From assembly GCA_000027065.2 (NCBI GenBank), contig FN543093.2, forward strand, positions 562,074 through 626,073: a DNA stretch of 64,000 nucleotides. Direction: 5' to 3'. This DNA comes from Cronobacter turicensis z3032 (GTDB lineage: Bacteria; Pseudomonadota; Gammaproteobacteria; Enterobacterales; Enterobacteriaceae). A model generated the notes under the pieces. The model worked only from the letters and a program-made list of their open reading frames with translations. It searched no databases and was not told the DNA's origin. The stretch's first letter is position 1. Every line of letters begins with the position of its first letter. Below, in pieces: positions 1 through 9,304 of this stretch. Position numbers and translations under genes: made by a program.

Positions 1-112
1 TTATCTGGATAACCAGTCGGCGCAAACGTTGGTGGCGTTTTATGAACGCATGGGAAATGTAGAGCGAATGAGTGATAGTGGAGACGCCGTGTATGTCCGT
101 AAAACAGTATGA
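1..112 (+). CDS. dptG: DptG C-terminal end (partial, continues upstream)
   Basis: The frame starting at base 2 is open from the window edge and ends at TGA 110-112. It encodes about 36 residues ending in a segment (YERMGNVERMSDSGDAVYV) that I read as the DptG C-terminus. DptG is part of the DptFGH restriction complex that attacks DNA lacking phosphorothioates. The reading frame overlaps the start of dptH by 20 bases, which implies translational coupling. The family call rests on this short tail and on its position directly before dptH, so it is reasonable but not certain. Confidence 0.6.
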   Translation, partial: YLDNQSAQTLVAFYERMGNVERMSDSGDAVYVRKTV

Positions 113-3100
113 AACCTATCTGGCAGAAACCTTTATTGAATGGGTAGGTGGCATCATTCAGCCCGGCGAGCGCTACCAGTTCAAATCTCCCGATCCCGAT
201 AATGCCCTAAAACTATGGGAAGCATTCCTCTCTCTGGCGGACGGCCATCAGTTGGAAATTGCGCCAGGGCAATATATTGATTGCCTCCCCTGCAAGGGTG
301 TTCAGCTTATTCCTGTACTGCACGGAGCCGAGGCTCCAGCATTCACAGAAAACTACATTTCTCATTTGCGCGATGAAGTTGCAGGGCGCAGCGGCGTTTT
401 TGCCCAAACAGCGCTGTTGATTATTCACAACAGTATGCTCGATACCCTGATTAACAGCACGAAAGACGTAGCGGCACCAGATGCTATCTGGTACCCGCAA
501 ACTTTCAGTCATCAGTTGGAAAAGCTTATTACTACTGGTAGTAACCGTTCGGAATTGTCCCGTTGTTTGCTGGAGGATCAACTGGCGACGGTACTGGATG
601 AAGGGGCGACTGTATTTGGTTTCTCGTCGCTGTATCGCTTGCTGGATGATGGCAATCTGGATTTCTCTGAGCTTCATCTGTTTAAAGATGATGAACTACT
701 GAACTATAGCCAGAAGCAGCTACGCACCCGACTGAATGAAAACCGGAAATTATATCGCCAGATAGAAGATAGTATTGAACGCTACAGTGGACAGCTGGAG
801 AATGTGCTACCTGAGTTTAGTTCAAAATTCATTCAGGAGCATTTTTACGATAAAGATGACTGGCGTGAGCTCGATTTCTCCGACTACAGGAAAGAGAAAG
901 AACAGAATAGTGAACAAAAACTGGTGCTGGAGAACGTCTCTGTCGAAAACGGTGAGGTTTGGCAACGGGCGAAAAGCGCCAGTAAGGCAGGCAAACGAGA
1001 CATCAGCCTGCTGGTGCAGGTGCAGCCTGGGCAATCAAAGGCTGAACTGGAGTTCAGTTTCCAGGGTAATGATCTTCAGGATAACCAGATAAAGATTGCC
1101 CATAATCGCCAGTTAAAGAATGCATCTTTCTGGCGCACCAGCCGGGCGGGCGGCAAGACTTCCCGCATTATGGCGTCGGTGCCTTTTGATGGGCATCCCT
1201 GCTTCTTTAGTCTCGAACTGACCAACCGCAATAATTCAGCCGAAGAGTATAAATTTCGCCTGTTGTTGGTCGAGCAGGGACAATTCTGGTTAAACGATAT
1301 TCAGCACTGCTACCGCGTTGAGCCAGGTAAAGATCAAATAACCCTGCAACTGGAAGATAACACGCTGCGTATTGCCGAGTCTGGCAACTTGATCTGTACG
1401 TTGGATGACGAGAGTGAAGATATCGACTGCCAGCATTATGCTCTTGTGAATTTTGAGACGCTGGCAAATCAAAGTGACCTGGTTCAGTTTGCGCTCGTGT
1501 CCGGTGATTCCCGTCTGTCGTTTAACATCGAGGGGCCGGGAGCAGAAGAAGGGCTAACGTTGCCGTTGCTTTTTGACCAAAGTCGTTTCAATAAATTGTT
1601 CAAAGAAGAGGGCAATGCAACCTGGAACCGACTAAAAGGGCGCATCATACTCGATAATACTGAACACAACGTCGTCGGTGTACGCCAGCAGTTGTTGATA
1701 CTGGAAGCCTCATTAATTGAACAACGTCTGCTGGGTAAGGGAAGTGACGATAGTGAGTTTGCGCTGGGTGAACTTCTTGCAAGTTACCCCGATCTCCATA
1801 ACGCCTATGAGCAGTTATTTGCCTACTATCATCGTCGTAACACCCTACCGAGTCTGGTGTCGTGGTCAGCGGAATATCGCACACTGGTCAGCTACATTGT
1901 TACTACGTTTGAACAGTCACTCCAGCAAATCGGCCTGAGCAGAGCGCTGACAGCGCACGAGAAACGTCTTCTGCATCTGGGGATTTGCCGCAATGATAGA
2001 CATGAGCGTCTCTCTCCACTGCACCCATTAGTGCTGGCCTACCATCTACAACTGGCAGAAACTATCGTTGCGGAGTCAGAACAGCACGATTCGGCTTCAT
2101 TTGCCACACTACCGCCGATCACTCTTGATCGCTTGATGGTTTCCGGGTTAATGCCGTTTGTTTACCACAGTGAGCATGAATATGCGCAACTACAGCCGGT
2201 GGAGGAAAACCGCTTCTGGATTGATGTGGTTCCTCAGCGGCAGGTCAGCCATGACTACGTTAAACGTCTGGTAAAAGACAAACTCAATGAGTTCACAGAC
2301 GCGTATGCCCGGTTGTTCCAGAGCGCTGAAAACAGTGCGTTGATTATCAATGCCATTAATCAAGGGAATGCCAAAGAACTATTTCTGGGATTAGTAGAAT
2401 ATTTTAAGCAAGAAAAAGAGCGCGCTATTTCGGTTCATGTGAACTGCTACGATGAACGTTTGCTACCCAATATGTTCGATCACTTTGCCGAAAGTGGTAG
2501 CTATGAGCAGCTTAAAAACGATCTCGATCTGAACAGCGGCGTATGGCGGGCGGAAGCCGATATGTTGATTGACCTGCTGCGTAGCCGGTTAACGTTCAGC
2601 AAATTTGTTCTGCCGTCAGAAAGAGACAAGCTGGCCTATGCACATCTGGCATTTTTCACCAATACAGCACCTGTGGATTGCCGCCAGATCCGCATTGAAG
2701 ATGCGTCCAGCGGGGTATTGTGTCATGGGTTGATCGCTGGGGAAGGTGCCGAAACGCAGGGGGATGCTTACTTTACCGCGTTTGGACTGCGTGATGTGGA
2801 TACTGAGCCCTACAGCACCCTGCGTCTTGCCCGACTAATCGGCTGTCTGTGGCAACCCGCACGTCAAAGCAACAGCCAGTATCATGGACAAGGGATCGGC
2901 CTGGCTGTGAGCGGCAATTTTAAACAGCTGCTCAATTACTCCTACAATAGCGCGCTCTGGACCACCATTATTGATCCAAAAGTCACCCTCGACTTTTTCA
3001 CCAGTCAGAAAGATGTGGTGCTTATCCACTATTCTGACCAGTACACCAGTTGCGCAGGCTACGATGCCGTCACCGTCACGAAGCAGGTTGATTTGTTCCT

Positions 3101-5174
3101 GCGGTTGCTCCAGACCGGAAGCCAGTCAGGGCAACCTGCTGTTGATAGTCAGCATCTGCTGGCTGAATTTAACGCCTTTAATGGCGAATGGCTGCTGAAA
3201 ATGCTGCGCTCTAGTGAAAGGGAGCGTAAAGAGAAACACGGCATTATAGGCGCGTACAAATTTGTGCAATCCATGCTGCACCAGTCCGATATTTGCTGGA
3301 TTCCGCTATCGGTGGCCGAAATGATTCGCGTGTCCGGCAATGTCGGGCTGAAAATGAAAGAGACTGATTTATCGAGAAATTTACAGGGTTATCGTAAAGG
3401 TGCGATCTCTGATGATGTGCTCTTTGTGGGATTCAAAGAAGACCGCCTCTATCTGTTGCCGCTGGAAGTTAAAACCGGGGCGCGACCGGACTACAGCTAT
3501 GCAGGCCAACAGGCTCGTGAGTTGAAACGCTACTTACAGCAGGACATTCTGGAACCACAAACGCTGGCATCACAATTGTACCGGGCGCTCTTTATTCGTC
3601 AGGTGCTGATGCAGGTGGAGAAACTGCGTCTGTACGGTGTGCTGGACAGCGACAAACTGGCTCCCTTACTGGAACGACGTGAATGGTGGTTAACGGGCGA
3701 CTATCAGTTAGGTGAGTTGGCCGACTATGTGGACGGCTTCGTCGTGGCACATGTGGACAGTGCAACCTGCTTCGATCTCTCTTTTAAAGAGACAGCGGAG
3801 AATATCTTACAGATTGAGATCCCTTATTCACTGTTGCCTTCGCTAATTTCTGCGCAGGGGAATGAACCACCGCTGGCGGAACGTTACCGGGTGCCGGAAA
3901 AATATCGGCTTAAGCCAGAGAGTGATGCCACTCCGTCACAATCCGAAGTCGTGGTAGAAGTCACAATGCCCGCTACTGCACGGTCCATTTCGGAACCGGA
4001 GTCGTTACAGCCTACTGTACCGGTGGCGACTTCTGATATTAGCGATACTCCATTACAGATCCTGTTTGGTCATGATGCTGTGCGTCAGAGCCCGCTACAT
4101 TGGGAGCCAACCAACACCGCCAAGTTCATGAATACCAATACCGGCATTATTGGAACGATGGGCACCGGTAAAACCCAGTTTACTAAATCGCTGGTCACAC
4201 AGTTGATGCGTAATCAGTCCTGTAACGTTGATGGTAAACCTATCGGTTTGCTGATCTTCGACTACAAATCAGACTATGTGGATGAGGCTTTTCTTGATGC
4301 AACGGGTGCTAAAAAGTACAAGTTATTTAAGCTGCCTTACAACCCCTTATCTCTGTTTGGCGACACGCCAATGCTACCAATCCATACTGCTGGTGGACTA
4401 TCGGAAACGATGGCGAAAGCCTATGGGCTGGGCCATAAACAGCAGCTCAAATTAGAAAATCTGATTTTAGAATGCTACGAAGCGGCAGGTATTTCGCCGG
4501 AAGATCCGGCAACATGGTCAAGAACTGCGCCGACGATTGAAGATGTATGGCAGCGCTTCCTTGATCAGGAGAAGGTTGAAGAAGATTCGCTTTACGCAGC
4601 ACTTTCTAAACTGGCGCGTTACAAGATATTCGAAACCATCCCGGAGAAAATGACCAGCTTGTACGAATTGATTGACGGCGTCACCGTAATCGAACTGGCT
4701 GGTTACCCGCCAGAAGTGCAAAACCTGGTAGTCGCGCTCACGCTGGATCTGTTTTACGCTCAGATGCAAAAGCGCGGTAAACCGGTGGTGCGGGGGGATT
4801 ATCGTCAGCTCACTAAAATGATTCTGGTGGACGAAGCCGATAACTTTATGCGTCAGGACTTTTCCAGCTTGCGTAAGATCCTTAAAGAAGGCCGTGAGTA
4901 TGGCGTCGGTGCGATCCTCTCAACGCAGGAGATTACTCACTTTAAGACGGGGGAAAATAATTATGCCTCCTATATTTTAACGTGGGTAATCCATCGCGTT
5001 TCTGAGATTAGGAACGCGGATATCAAGGCGGTATTTAACGTTGATGATAAAGGTGAGCAGGAGTCTTTGATGGGGCAGATTCGGCAACTTGAGAAGCATT
5101 TTAGCCTTTATGTCGACGGGGATAAAAAAGTTAAAAAAATGCGCGATAGAGCATTTTGGGAATTGACATTATAG
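93..5174 (+). CDS. dptH: DptH, large ATPase of phosphorothioation-dependent restriction
   Basis: A protein of 1693 residues. The C-terminal part is a HerA/FtsK-like P-loop ATPase: Walker A GTMGTGKTQ near residue 1353 and Walker B MILVDEADN near 1575. About 225 residues before the P-loop lies a possible PD-(D/E)xK nuclease signature (Asp1107/1108, then E1125-V-K1127 inside a hydrophobic strand). DptF, DptG and DptH together restrict DNA that lacks phosphorothioates. The start at ATG 93 (MSVKQYETYL) is preferred over the in-frame GTG at 72 because the family begins like this and it gives a short overlap with dptG. The nuclease reading is inference; the ATPase and DptH calls are strong. Confidence 0.88.
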   Translation: MSVKQYETYLAETFIEWVGGIIQPGERYQFKSPDPDNALKLWEAFLSLADGHQLEIAPGQYIDCLPCKGVQLIPVLHGAEAPAFTENYISHLRDEVAGRSGVFAQTALLIIHNSMLDTLINSTKDVAAPDAIWYPQTFSHQLEKLITTGSNRSELSRCLLEDQLATVLDEGATVFGFSSLYRLLDDGNLDFSELHLFKDDELLNYSQKQLRTRLNENRKLYRQIEDSIERYSGQLENVLPEFSSKFIQEHFYDKDDWRELDFSDYRKEKEQNSEQKLVLENVSVENGEVWQRAKSASKAGKRDISLLVQVQPGQSKAELEFSFQGNDLQDNQIKIAHNRQLKNASFWRTSRAGGKTSRIMASVPFDGHPCFFSLELTNRNNSAEEYKFRLLLVEQGQFWLNDIQHCYRVEPGKDQITLQLEDNTLRIAESGNLICTLDDESEDIDCQHYALVNFETLANQSDLVQFALVSGDSRLSFNIEGPGAEEGLTLPLLFDQSRFNKLFKEEGNATWNRLKGRIILDNTEHNVVGVRQQLLILEASLIEQRLLGKGSDDSEFALGELLASYPDLHNAYEQLFAYYHRRNTLPSLVSWSAEYRTLVSYIVTTFEQSLQQIGLSRALTAHEKRLLHLGICRNDRHERLSPLHPLVLAYHLQLAETIVAESEQHDSASFATLPPITLDRLMVSGLMPFVYHSEHEYAQLQPVEENRFWIDVVPQRQVSHDYVKRLVKDKLNEFTDAYARLFQSAENSALIINAINQGNAKELFLGLVEYFKQEKERAISVHVNCYDERLLPNMFDHFAESGSYEQLKNDLDLNSGVWRAEADMLIDLLRSRLTFSKFVLPSERDKLAYAHLAFFTNTAPVDCRQIRIEDASSGVLCHGLIAGEGAETQGDAYFTAFGLRDVDTEPYSTLRLARLIGCLWQPARQSNSQYHGQGIGLAVSGNFKQLLNYSYNSALWTTIIDPKVTLDFFTSQKDVVLIHYSDQYTSCAGYDAVTVTKQVDLFLRLLQTGSQSGQPAVDSQHLLAEFNAFNGEWLLKMLRSSERERKEKHGIIGAYKFVQSMLHQSDICWIPLSVAEMIRVSGNVGLKMKETDLSRNLQGYRKGAISDDVLFVGFKEDRLYLLPLEVKTGARPDYSYAGQQARELKRYLQQDILEPQTLASQLYRALFIRQVLMQVEKLRLYGVLDSDKLAPLLERREWWLTGDYQLGELADYVDGFVVAHVDSATCFDLSFKETAENILQIEIPYSLLPSLISAQGNEPPLAERYRVPEKYRLKPESDATPSQSEVVVEVTMPATARSISEPESLQPTVPVATSDISDTPLQILFGHDAVRQSPLHWEPTNTAKFMNTNTGIIGTMGTGKTQFTKSLVTQLMRNQSCNVDGKPIGLLIFDYKSDYVDEAFLDATGAKKYKLFKLPYNPLSLFGDTPMLPIHTAGGLSETMAKAYGLGHKQQLKLENLILECYEAAGISPEDPATWSRTAPTIEDVWQRFLDQEKVEEDSLYAALSKLARYKIFETIPEKMTSLYELIDGVTVIELAGYPPEVQNLVVALTLDLFYAQMQKRGKPVVRGDYRQLTKMILVDEADNFMRQDFSSLRKILKEGREYGVGAILSTQEITHFKTGENNYASYILTWVIHRVSEIRNADIKAVFNVDDKGEQESLMGQIRQLEKHFSLYVDGDKKVKKMRDRAFWELTL

Positions 5175-5205
5175 TGTTTGTAATTTTATAACTGGGTTGG
5201 TGAAT

Positions 5206-5724
5206 ATGTCTAAGAATAATCTTGTTCATTGGAGTAATTTGGTAAAAGATATTCGTGAGTTATATCCAAGGATTATTCAGCCAAAGTTTATATTTATATC
5301 CTTTGTAACTTTGGCTGTATCAACATGTGGTATATGGATTGGTCCTTTTTTTTTAAAAGATAACTCACAGTTAGGATTTTCAATTTTTTCATTTATTATC
5401 ACTACTCTAGGAGTGTTAGCCGCTGAGCGATTGTCTAAAGATGATGAGAAAGATAATGTCATGACATTATCAGAAAGGCATCGTAAGCAAGTTATGATGT
5501 CATTCTCTATTTTTTTATGGTTTATATCATTCGTTTTTTCATTTTATGGGCTTAAGAACAATATAAATTTCATGTTGATTTTATCATTTGCTATAACTTT
5601 ATTGTTGTGGCTTTCCATTACAGTCGTTAAACCCGATTTCACATTCCCTGTAACTCCAGATTCGATAGTATCTAGTGAGTTAACAAATGTAACAGTTGAC
5701 GATGAACCTGGTGAGGGACTTTGA
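5206..5724 (+). CDS. Four-helix membrane protein of the dpt/DGQHR unit, unknown function
   Basis: A 172-residue protein I do not recognise. It has four predicted membrane helices, roughly residues 27-47, 55-75, 95-115 and 120-140, with a short charged segment between helices 2 and 3 and a hydrophilic acidic tail. ATG 5206 is chosen over TTG 5197; the ribosome site is weak. It begins 31 bases after dptH and its TGA lies one base before the next ATG, so the three genes are probably co-transcribed. Base composition is much more AT-rich than dptH, which suggests that this gene and the next arrived separately. It may anchor the DGQHR protein at the membrane, but that is a guess. Confidence 0.75.
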   Translation: MSKNNLVHWSNLVKDIRELYPRIIQPKFIFISFVTLAVSTCGIWIGPFFLKDNSQLGFSIFSFIITTLGVLAAERLSKDDEKDNVMTLSERHRKQVMMSFSIFLWFISFVFSFYGLKNNINFMLILSFAITLLLWLSITVVKPDFTFPVTPDSIVSSELTNVTVDDEPGEGL

Positions 5725-5725
5725 T

Positions 5726-6880
5726 ATGTCTGGACCTATAAAAATAAATGCTATTAAAGTAACTCAACCATATGGTGATTTTTTTCAGACAGTAATGTCT
5801 GCGGAGGATCTTTTAAAATGTATTTATGTAAATCAAGCTGAAGTTGATGATGGGGAAATCTCTGGAGTACAAAGAAAAGAATCGATGCCGAGGGCATTAG
5901 ATATAGCAAAATTCATTGACTCTGATGAAGCTGCGTTCCCAAATTCTATTATTTTATCAGTAAATCATAATGATAATGATATTCCTGCAGCAGAAGATGA
6001 AAAATGGAAATTTGAGCAAATTGAAGGTGATTTATATAGCATAATAATTCCTAATATTAATCTTAGATTATGTTCTGTAATTGATGGTCAACATAGGTTA
6101 CTGGGTTTTCGTTATGCTGAAAATAAACGAATAAAACTGCCTTGCTCAATTTATGACTCATTACCGCCATCCAATCAGGCAACTATATTTTCAACTATAA
6201 ATTTCAACCAACAAAAAGTACCAAAAAGCTTAGCCTATAGACTATTTGGCTATTCATTAGATGATATATCGAGAGAGTATTGGCCTCCTGATTTGCTTGC
6301 GGTTTATTTTAGTGAAAAATTCAATAAAAACAGTGAATACCCCTTCTATCAAAGATTGAAAAATAGGGTGTTACATGAAGTCACTGCTGATGATTGGTCC
6401 ATCTCATCATCAGTGTTTATTGATGGAGTTTTATCACTGATATCTAAAAACCCGAGGGCTGACAGATATACAATTAATGCCATATATTCAAGCGAAAAGG
6501 AAAAAGGACGTAAGAGACTCTTGGATACAAGCTCTAAAGATAATAGTCCATTGAGAGGTTTTTATATAAAAAATAATGACAAAGCAATTGAGCAAATACT
6601 CATTATTTTTTTTAGTACGGTCAAAGAACATTTCTGGACAGAAAAGTGTATTAATGAAGGTACCGTTCTTGTCCGTACAATTGGAATTTCGGCATTGTTT
6701 AAGTTTCTTCGTGCAAGATTGATAAGTATGTCGAAGATAGATATGGAGAATATTGAAAAGCTATGCTTTGCAATAAAAGAAATAGACCCGAGTGAATTTA
6801 CTGATAATAATAAGTATACATCTACAACTGTAGGTCAGGGAAAGGTATATAGCTATTTAAATGAAAATGTAAAATTATAA
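5726..6880 (+). CDS. Second DGQHR-domain protein (DndB-like)
   Basis: A 384-residue protein with the DGQHR signature at residues 120-124 in the context VIDGQHRLLGF, followed by an FxTINFNQ segment typical of the DGQHR/DndB fold. It is not close to the DndB encoded at 10919-12004, which has NDGQHRRKAIE and a different C-terminal half. ATG 5726 follows a GAGGG ribosome site and sits one base after the stop of the membrane-protein gene. Composition is strongly AT-rich. DndB proteins bind DNA and repress dnd operons; whether this paralogue regulates, recognises DNA or is a separate effector cannot be told from sequence. The domain call is secure, the role unknown. Confidence 0.85.
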   Translation: MSGPIKINAIKVTQPYGDFFQTVMSAEDLLKCIYVNQAEVDDGEISGVQRKESMPRALDIAKFIDSDEAAFPNSIILSVNHNDNDIPAAEDEKWKFEQIEGDLYSIIIPNINLRLCSVIDGQHRLLGFRYAENKRIKLPCSIYDSLPPSNQATIFSTINFNQQKVPKSLAYRLFGYSLDDISREYWPPDLLAVYFSEKFNKNSEYPFYQRLKNRVLHEVTADDWSISSSVFIDGVLSLISKNPRADRYTINAIYSSEKEKGRKRLLDTSSKDNSPLRGFYIKNNDKAIEQILIIFFSTVKEHFWTEKCINEGTVLVRTIGISALFKFLRARLISMSKIDMENIEKLCFAIKEIDPSEFTDNNKYTSTTVGQGKVYSYLNENVKL

Positions 6881-6889
6881 ACCATTAAT

Positions 6890-6929
6890 CCAATCCACCT
6901 TCATATTTGAAGGTGGATTGGTCTTTATT
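6890..6929. terminator. Bidirectional terminator between the DGQHR gene and dndE
   Basis: A perfect 14-bp stem, CCAATCCACCTTCA pairing with its complement around a TATT loop (6890-6921), is followed by a T-rich run. It separates two convergent transcription units: dptH plus its two-gene appendix, and dndBCDE. Confidence 0.85.
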
Positions 6930-6932
6930 AAA

Positions 6933-7289
6933 TTAACATATTGATTTTACAAAACTCATTATACTTTTATGATTTCTGAGGGGAGCAATTCCATCTTCGA
7001 CATGTGCAGCCCAAGCCTTAATCAGCATCTTCTGTTCCATCTGTGGATAAAGCATCTTCAGCACTAATTCCGTAGCTTGCAATGTTTCCCCAAGCCACGT
7101 AATTTTATCCAGCACTAGCGAACCATCCAGCTTCTTACTATCCCGTTCAGGCGAATAGCGAAACTCACTCTCAACCGAGCGGAAAAATGCCAGTCGAGCC
7201 GCGACATTGGGCGTAATTCCAGTATATCCCTTTAACTTCTTGAGCTGGTCTTCAGTCTGACGGCTAAGCACCATTCGATTTGGGAGCAT
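6933..7289 (-). CDS. dndE: DNA sulfur modification protein DndE
   Basis: A 118-residue protein matching DndE in size and in its N-terminus (LSRQTEDQLKKLKGYTGITPNVAARLAFF). DndE is a small, basic, multimeric DNA-binding protein required for phosphorothioate modification, thought to act with DndC and DndD. The ATG overlaps the dndD stop as TAATG, so it is translationally coupled as the last gene of dndBCDE. The stop is only a few bases from the shared terminator. Confidence 0.92.
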   Translation of the reverse strand: MLPNRMVLSRQTEDQLKKLKGYTGITPNVAARLAFFRSVESEFRYSPERDSKKLDGSLVLDKITWLGETLQATELVLKMLYPQMEQKMLIKAWAAHVEDGIAPLRNHKSIMSFVKSIC

Positions 7290-9304
7290 TAGACAGCCTC
7301 CTTAGTTAGTTCCCAGAAATAACCGGGTTTCAGCGCAGATGATTTGGTATGTGCATTAAATACAATCTCGTAAGCATGAGAAATATCATCACGTAGTCGA
7401 TCGACGAAATAACGCTCATCCACTTCAGTATCGGTTGATAGCAGCACAACCTGATGGCTGGCCTCCGGGAAATAATGATTAATCAACTTATCCCGGTGCT
7501 GAGAATCCAGACGCCCTAACGGCGTATCAATAATCACCGGGAAATCACGCCCAGAGGTTTTTGCCAACGCCTCAAGAATGGCAATCGCATAAATTTGTTT
7601 TTCACCCGCAGAAAGCAGCTTGCGATTAATCACAGAACCCTTTTCATCCACCAGTTCAACATCAAATGTCTGTGGATTTATGTGCGCATTAAGCTGTAAA
7701 TCCTCTTTACGAGCCAGCTTGTGGTAGGCAATTTCAAAGTTAGCAGATAATTTTTTCACTCGTGCCTGCGTTAGTACATCGCTGTAGTAATCAAGCAGGT
7801 TAATGGTTTCCTGCGCATTTTTAAATGCGCTGCTCAAACCATGTTGGCTACGGGTGATGTCATGTGCTTTCTGTACCTGACGAACGCAGTCCAGTTGCTG
7901 CTGTTTCGTCCGTTTAGCCTCTTCCAGCAGTGAGCGGTATTTTTGCCGCTGTTTTTCACGCTTATGGTCGAGCTCGCGTAATGCTGCAAAGAGATCCATT
8001 AATTGCTCGTCTTCCGGGGCACGGGCAATATTAGCAGCGGCCTGCTCCAGTTGTTGTTCAATATCCGCTAATTGTTGGCGGTACATATCAAAACGCTGCC
8101 ATGCTTTTTTGCTGTCTTGCTCAATGGACTGCTGGAGCATACCGGCTTCACGTTCAGAAATATCAAACAGCAAATCACCTTTTGGTTTGGCTGCCATATA
8201 TGCGTCCAAATTATTGGTAATCGCTTCGGTAGCAATGGCTCTGGTACTGCTCTCACTACTGGAACGGAACGCGATATCATTTTTGAGTTGAGTTAAAAAT
8301 TGATTTAACTCCGTCTCAAAATTTTTCGCCTGCTTGATCTGCGCTTCGTTGGCAATTTTTTCCAGCAATCGCGACAACGTATCAGGCGCTAACGCATAGG
8401 GCAACGATCCATCGCATTCCTGTCGTAACGCTTTTTCCAGACGTTCTTTTTCTTTTAACAGCGTTTCAACTTTCTGTTTTTCATGTGCTTTGGTCTGGGC
8501 AAATGCGCCGCCCTGCGCATTTAACAATCCCTCATGGCGAATAATGTCCTGGGATAAAAATTCAATCCGCGAATTGACGAAATCGGCCTCTTCCAGCAAT
8601 TTCTCTGCCTGACCGGCAAGCGTTTTAATCTTTGTCTCAAGCGCTTCAACCTGCTGTTGCTGGGAGCCACCTAACTGCGCGTTTTGCTGGCGTTTGACAA
8701 AAATCATCAGGTCATTTTGCAGTCTGGCGATCAGATCCAGTCCTAACAAACGACGCACTGCTGTACGCAGAATATTGCCGGATTCATCTTCCGCCAGCTC
8801 AGCGATCTTCTCTCCATCAAAAAAGAAAAGATCGGCCACACCGTGAGGAATTAATTCATTCAAAAACCCTTGGCACTGATCATAACTGAGTTCACTACGC
8901 GGTTGTCCATCCTGCTGCAAAGAGAGACGATCTTTCTTTCCTTTCTTCCAGCTACGCGTGACGGTGAATTCAGTCTCATGACCGTTTTGGTTGTAGGTAA
9001 AGGTCAGTTCTACAGCAGCTTCATCCGGACGCTCTGCTGTATACGTCCCGTTGTGCACCAGGGCTCCGAGTTGTTCAACATACTCCTGCTGCTGCATTGC
9101 CGAGCCAAACGCTAAACGTCCATACAGTGCCAGTCGAATTGCCGACAAAATAGATGTTTTCCCTGCACCATTTAAACCACCAAATAGAACAATCGGGCGA
9201 GGGTTTACTTCATGCGGACGCTTTCTGGGAGCCAGATCGATGGTGTGTGTGCCGCAAAATACGCGAAAATTATGTAATACTAGTTGCTTAATGAGCACGT
9301 TCAT
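7289..9304 (-). CDS. dndD: DNA sulfur modification protein DndD (SMC-like ATPase)
   Basis: A 671-residue SbcC/SMC-type ATPase. Walker A GGLNGAGKTS lies near residue 43, long coiled-coil segments fill the middle, and the C-terminal end has the ABC signature LSAGEKQ followed by Walker B FPVIIDTPLGRLD. DndD supplies ATPase or nicking activity during sulfur insertion. The start at ATG 9304 (MNVLIKQLVLHNFRVF) is preferred to an upstream in-frame ATG because SMC-like proteins begin directly at this strand and it gives a 17-base overlap with dndC. Third gene of dndBCDE. Confidence 0.94.
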   Translation of the reverse strand: MNVLIKQLVLHNFRVFCGTHTIDLAPRKRPHEVNPRPIVLFGGLNGAGKTSILSAIRLALYGRLAFGSAMQQQEYVEQLGALVHNGTYTAERPDEAAVELTFTYNQNGHETEFTVTRSWKKGKKDRLSLQQDGQPRSELSYDQCQGFLNELIPHGVADLFFFDGEKIAELAEDESGNILRTAVRRLLGLDLIARLQNDLMIFVKRQQNAQLGGSQQQQVEALETKIKTLAGQAEKLLEEADFVNSRIEFLSQDIIRHEGLLNAQGGAFAQTKAHEKQKVETLLKEKERLEKALRQECDGSLPYALAPDTLSRLLEKIANEAQIKQAKNFETELNQFLTQLKNDIAFRSSSESSTRAIATEAITNNLDAYMAAKPKGDLLFDISEREAGMLQQSIEQDSKKAWQRFDMYRQQLADIEQQLEQAAANIARAPEDEQLMDLFAALRELDHKREKQRQKYRSLLEEAKRTKQQQLDCVRQVQKAHDITRSQHGLSSAFKNAQETINLLDYYSDVLTQARVKKLSANFEIAYHKLARKEDLQLNAHINPQTFDVELVDEKGSVINRKLLSAGEKQIYAIAILEALAKTSGRDFPVIIDTPLGRLDSQHRDKLINHYFPEASHQVVLLSTDTEVDERYFVDRLRDDISHAYEIVFNAHTKSSALKPGYFWELTKEAV

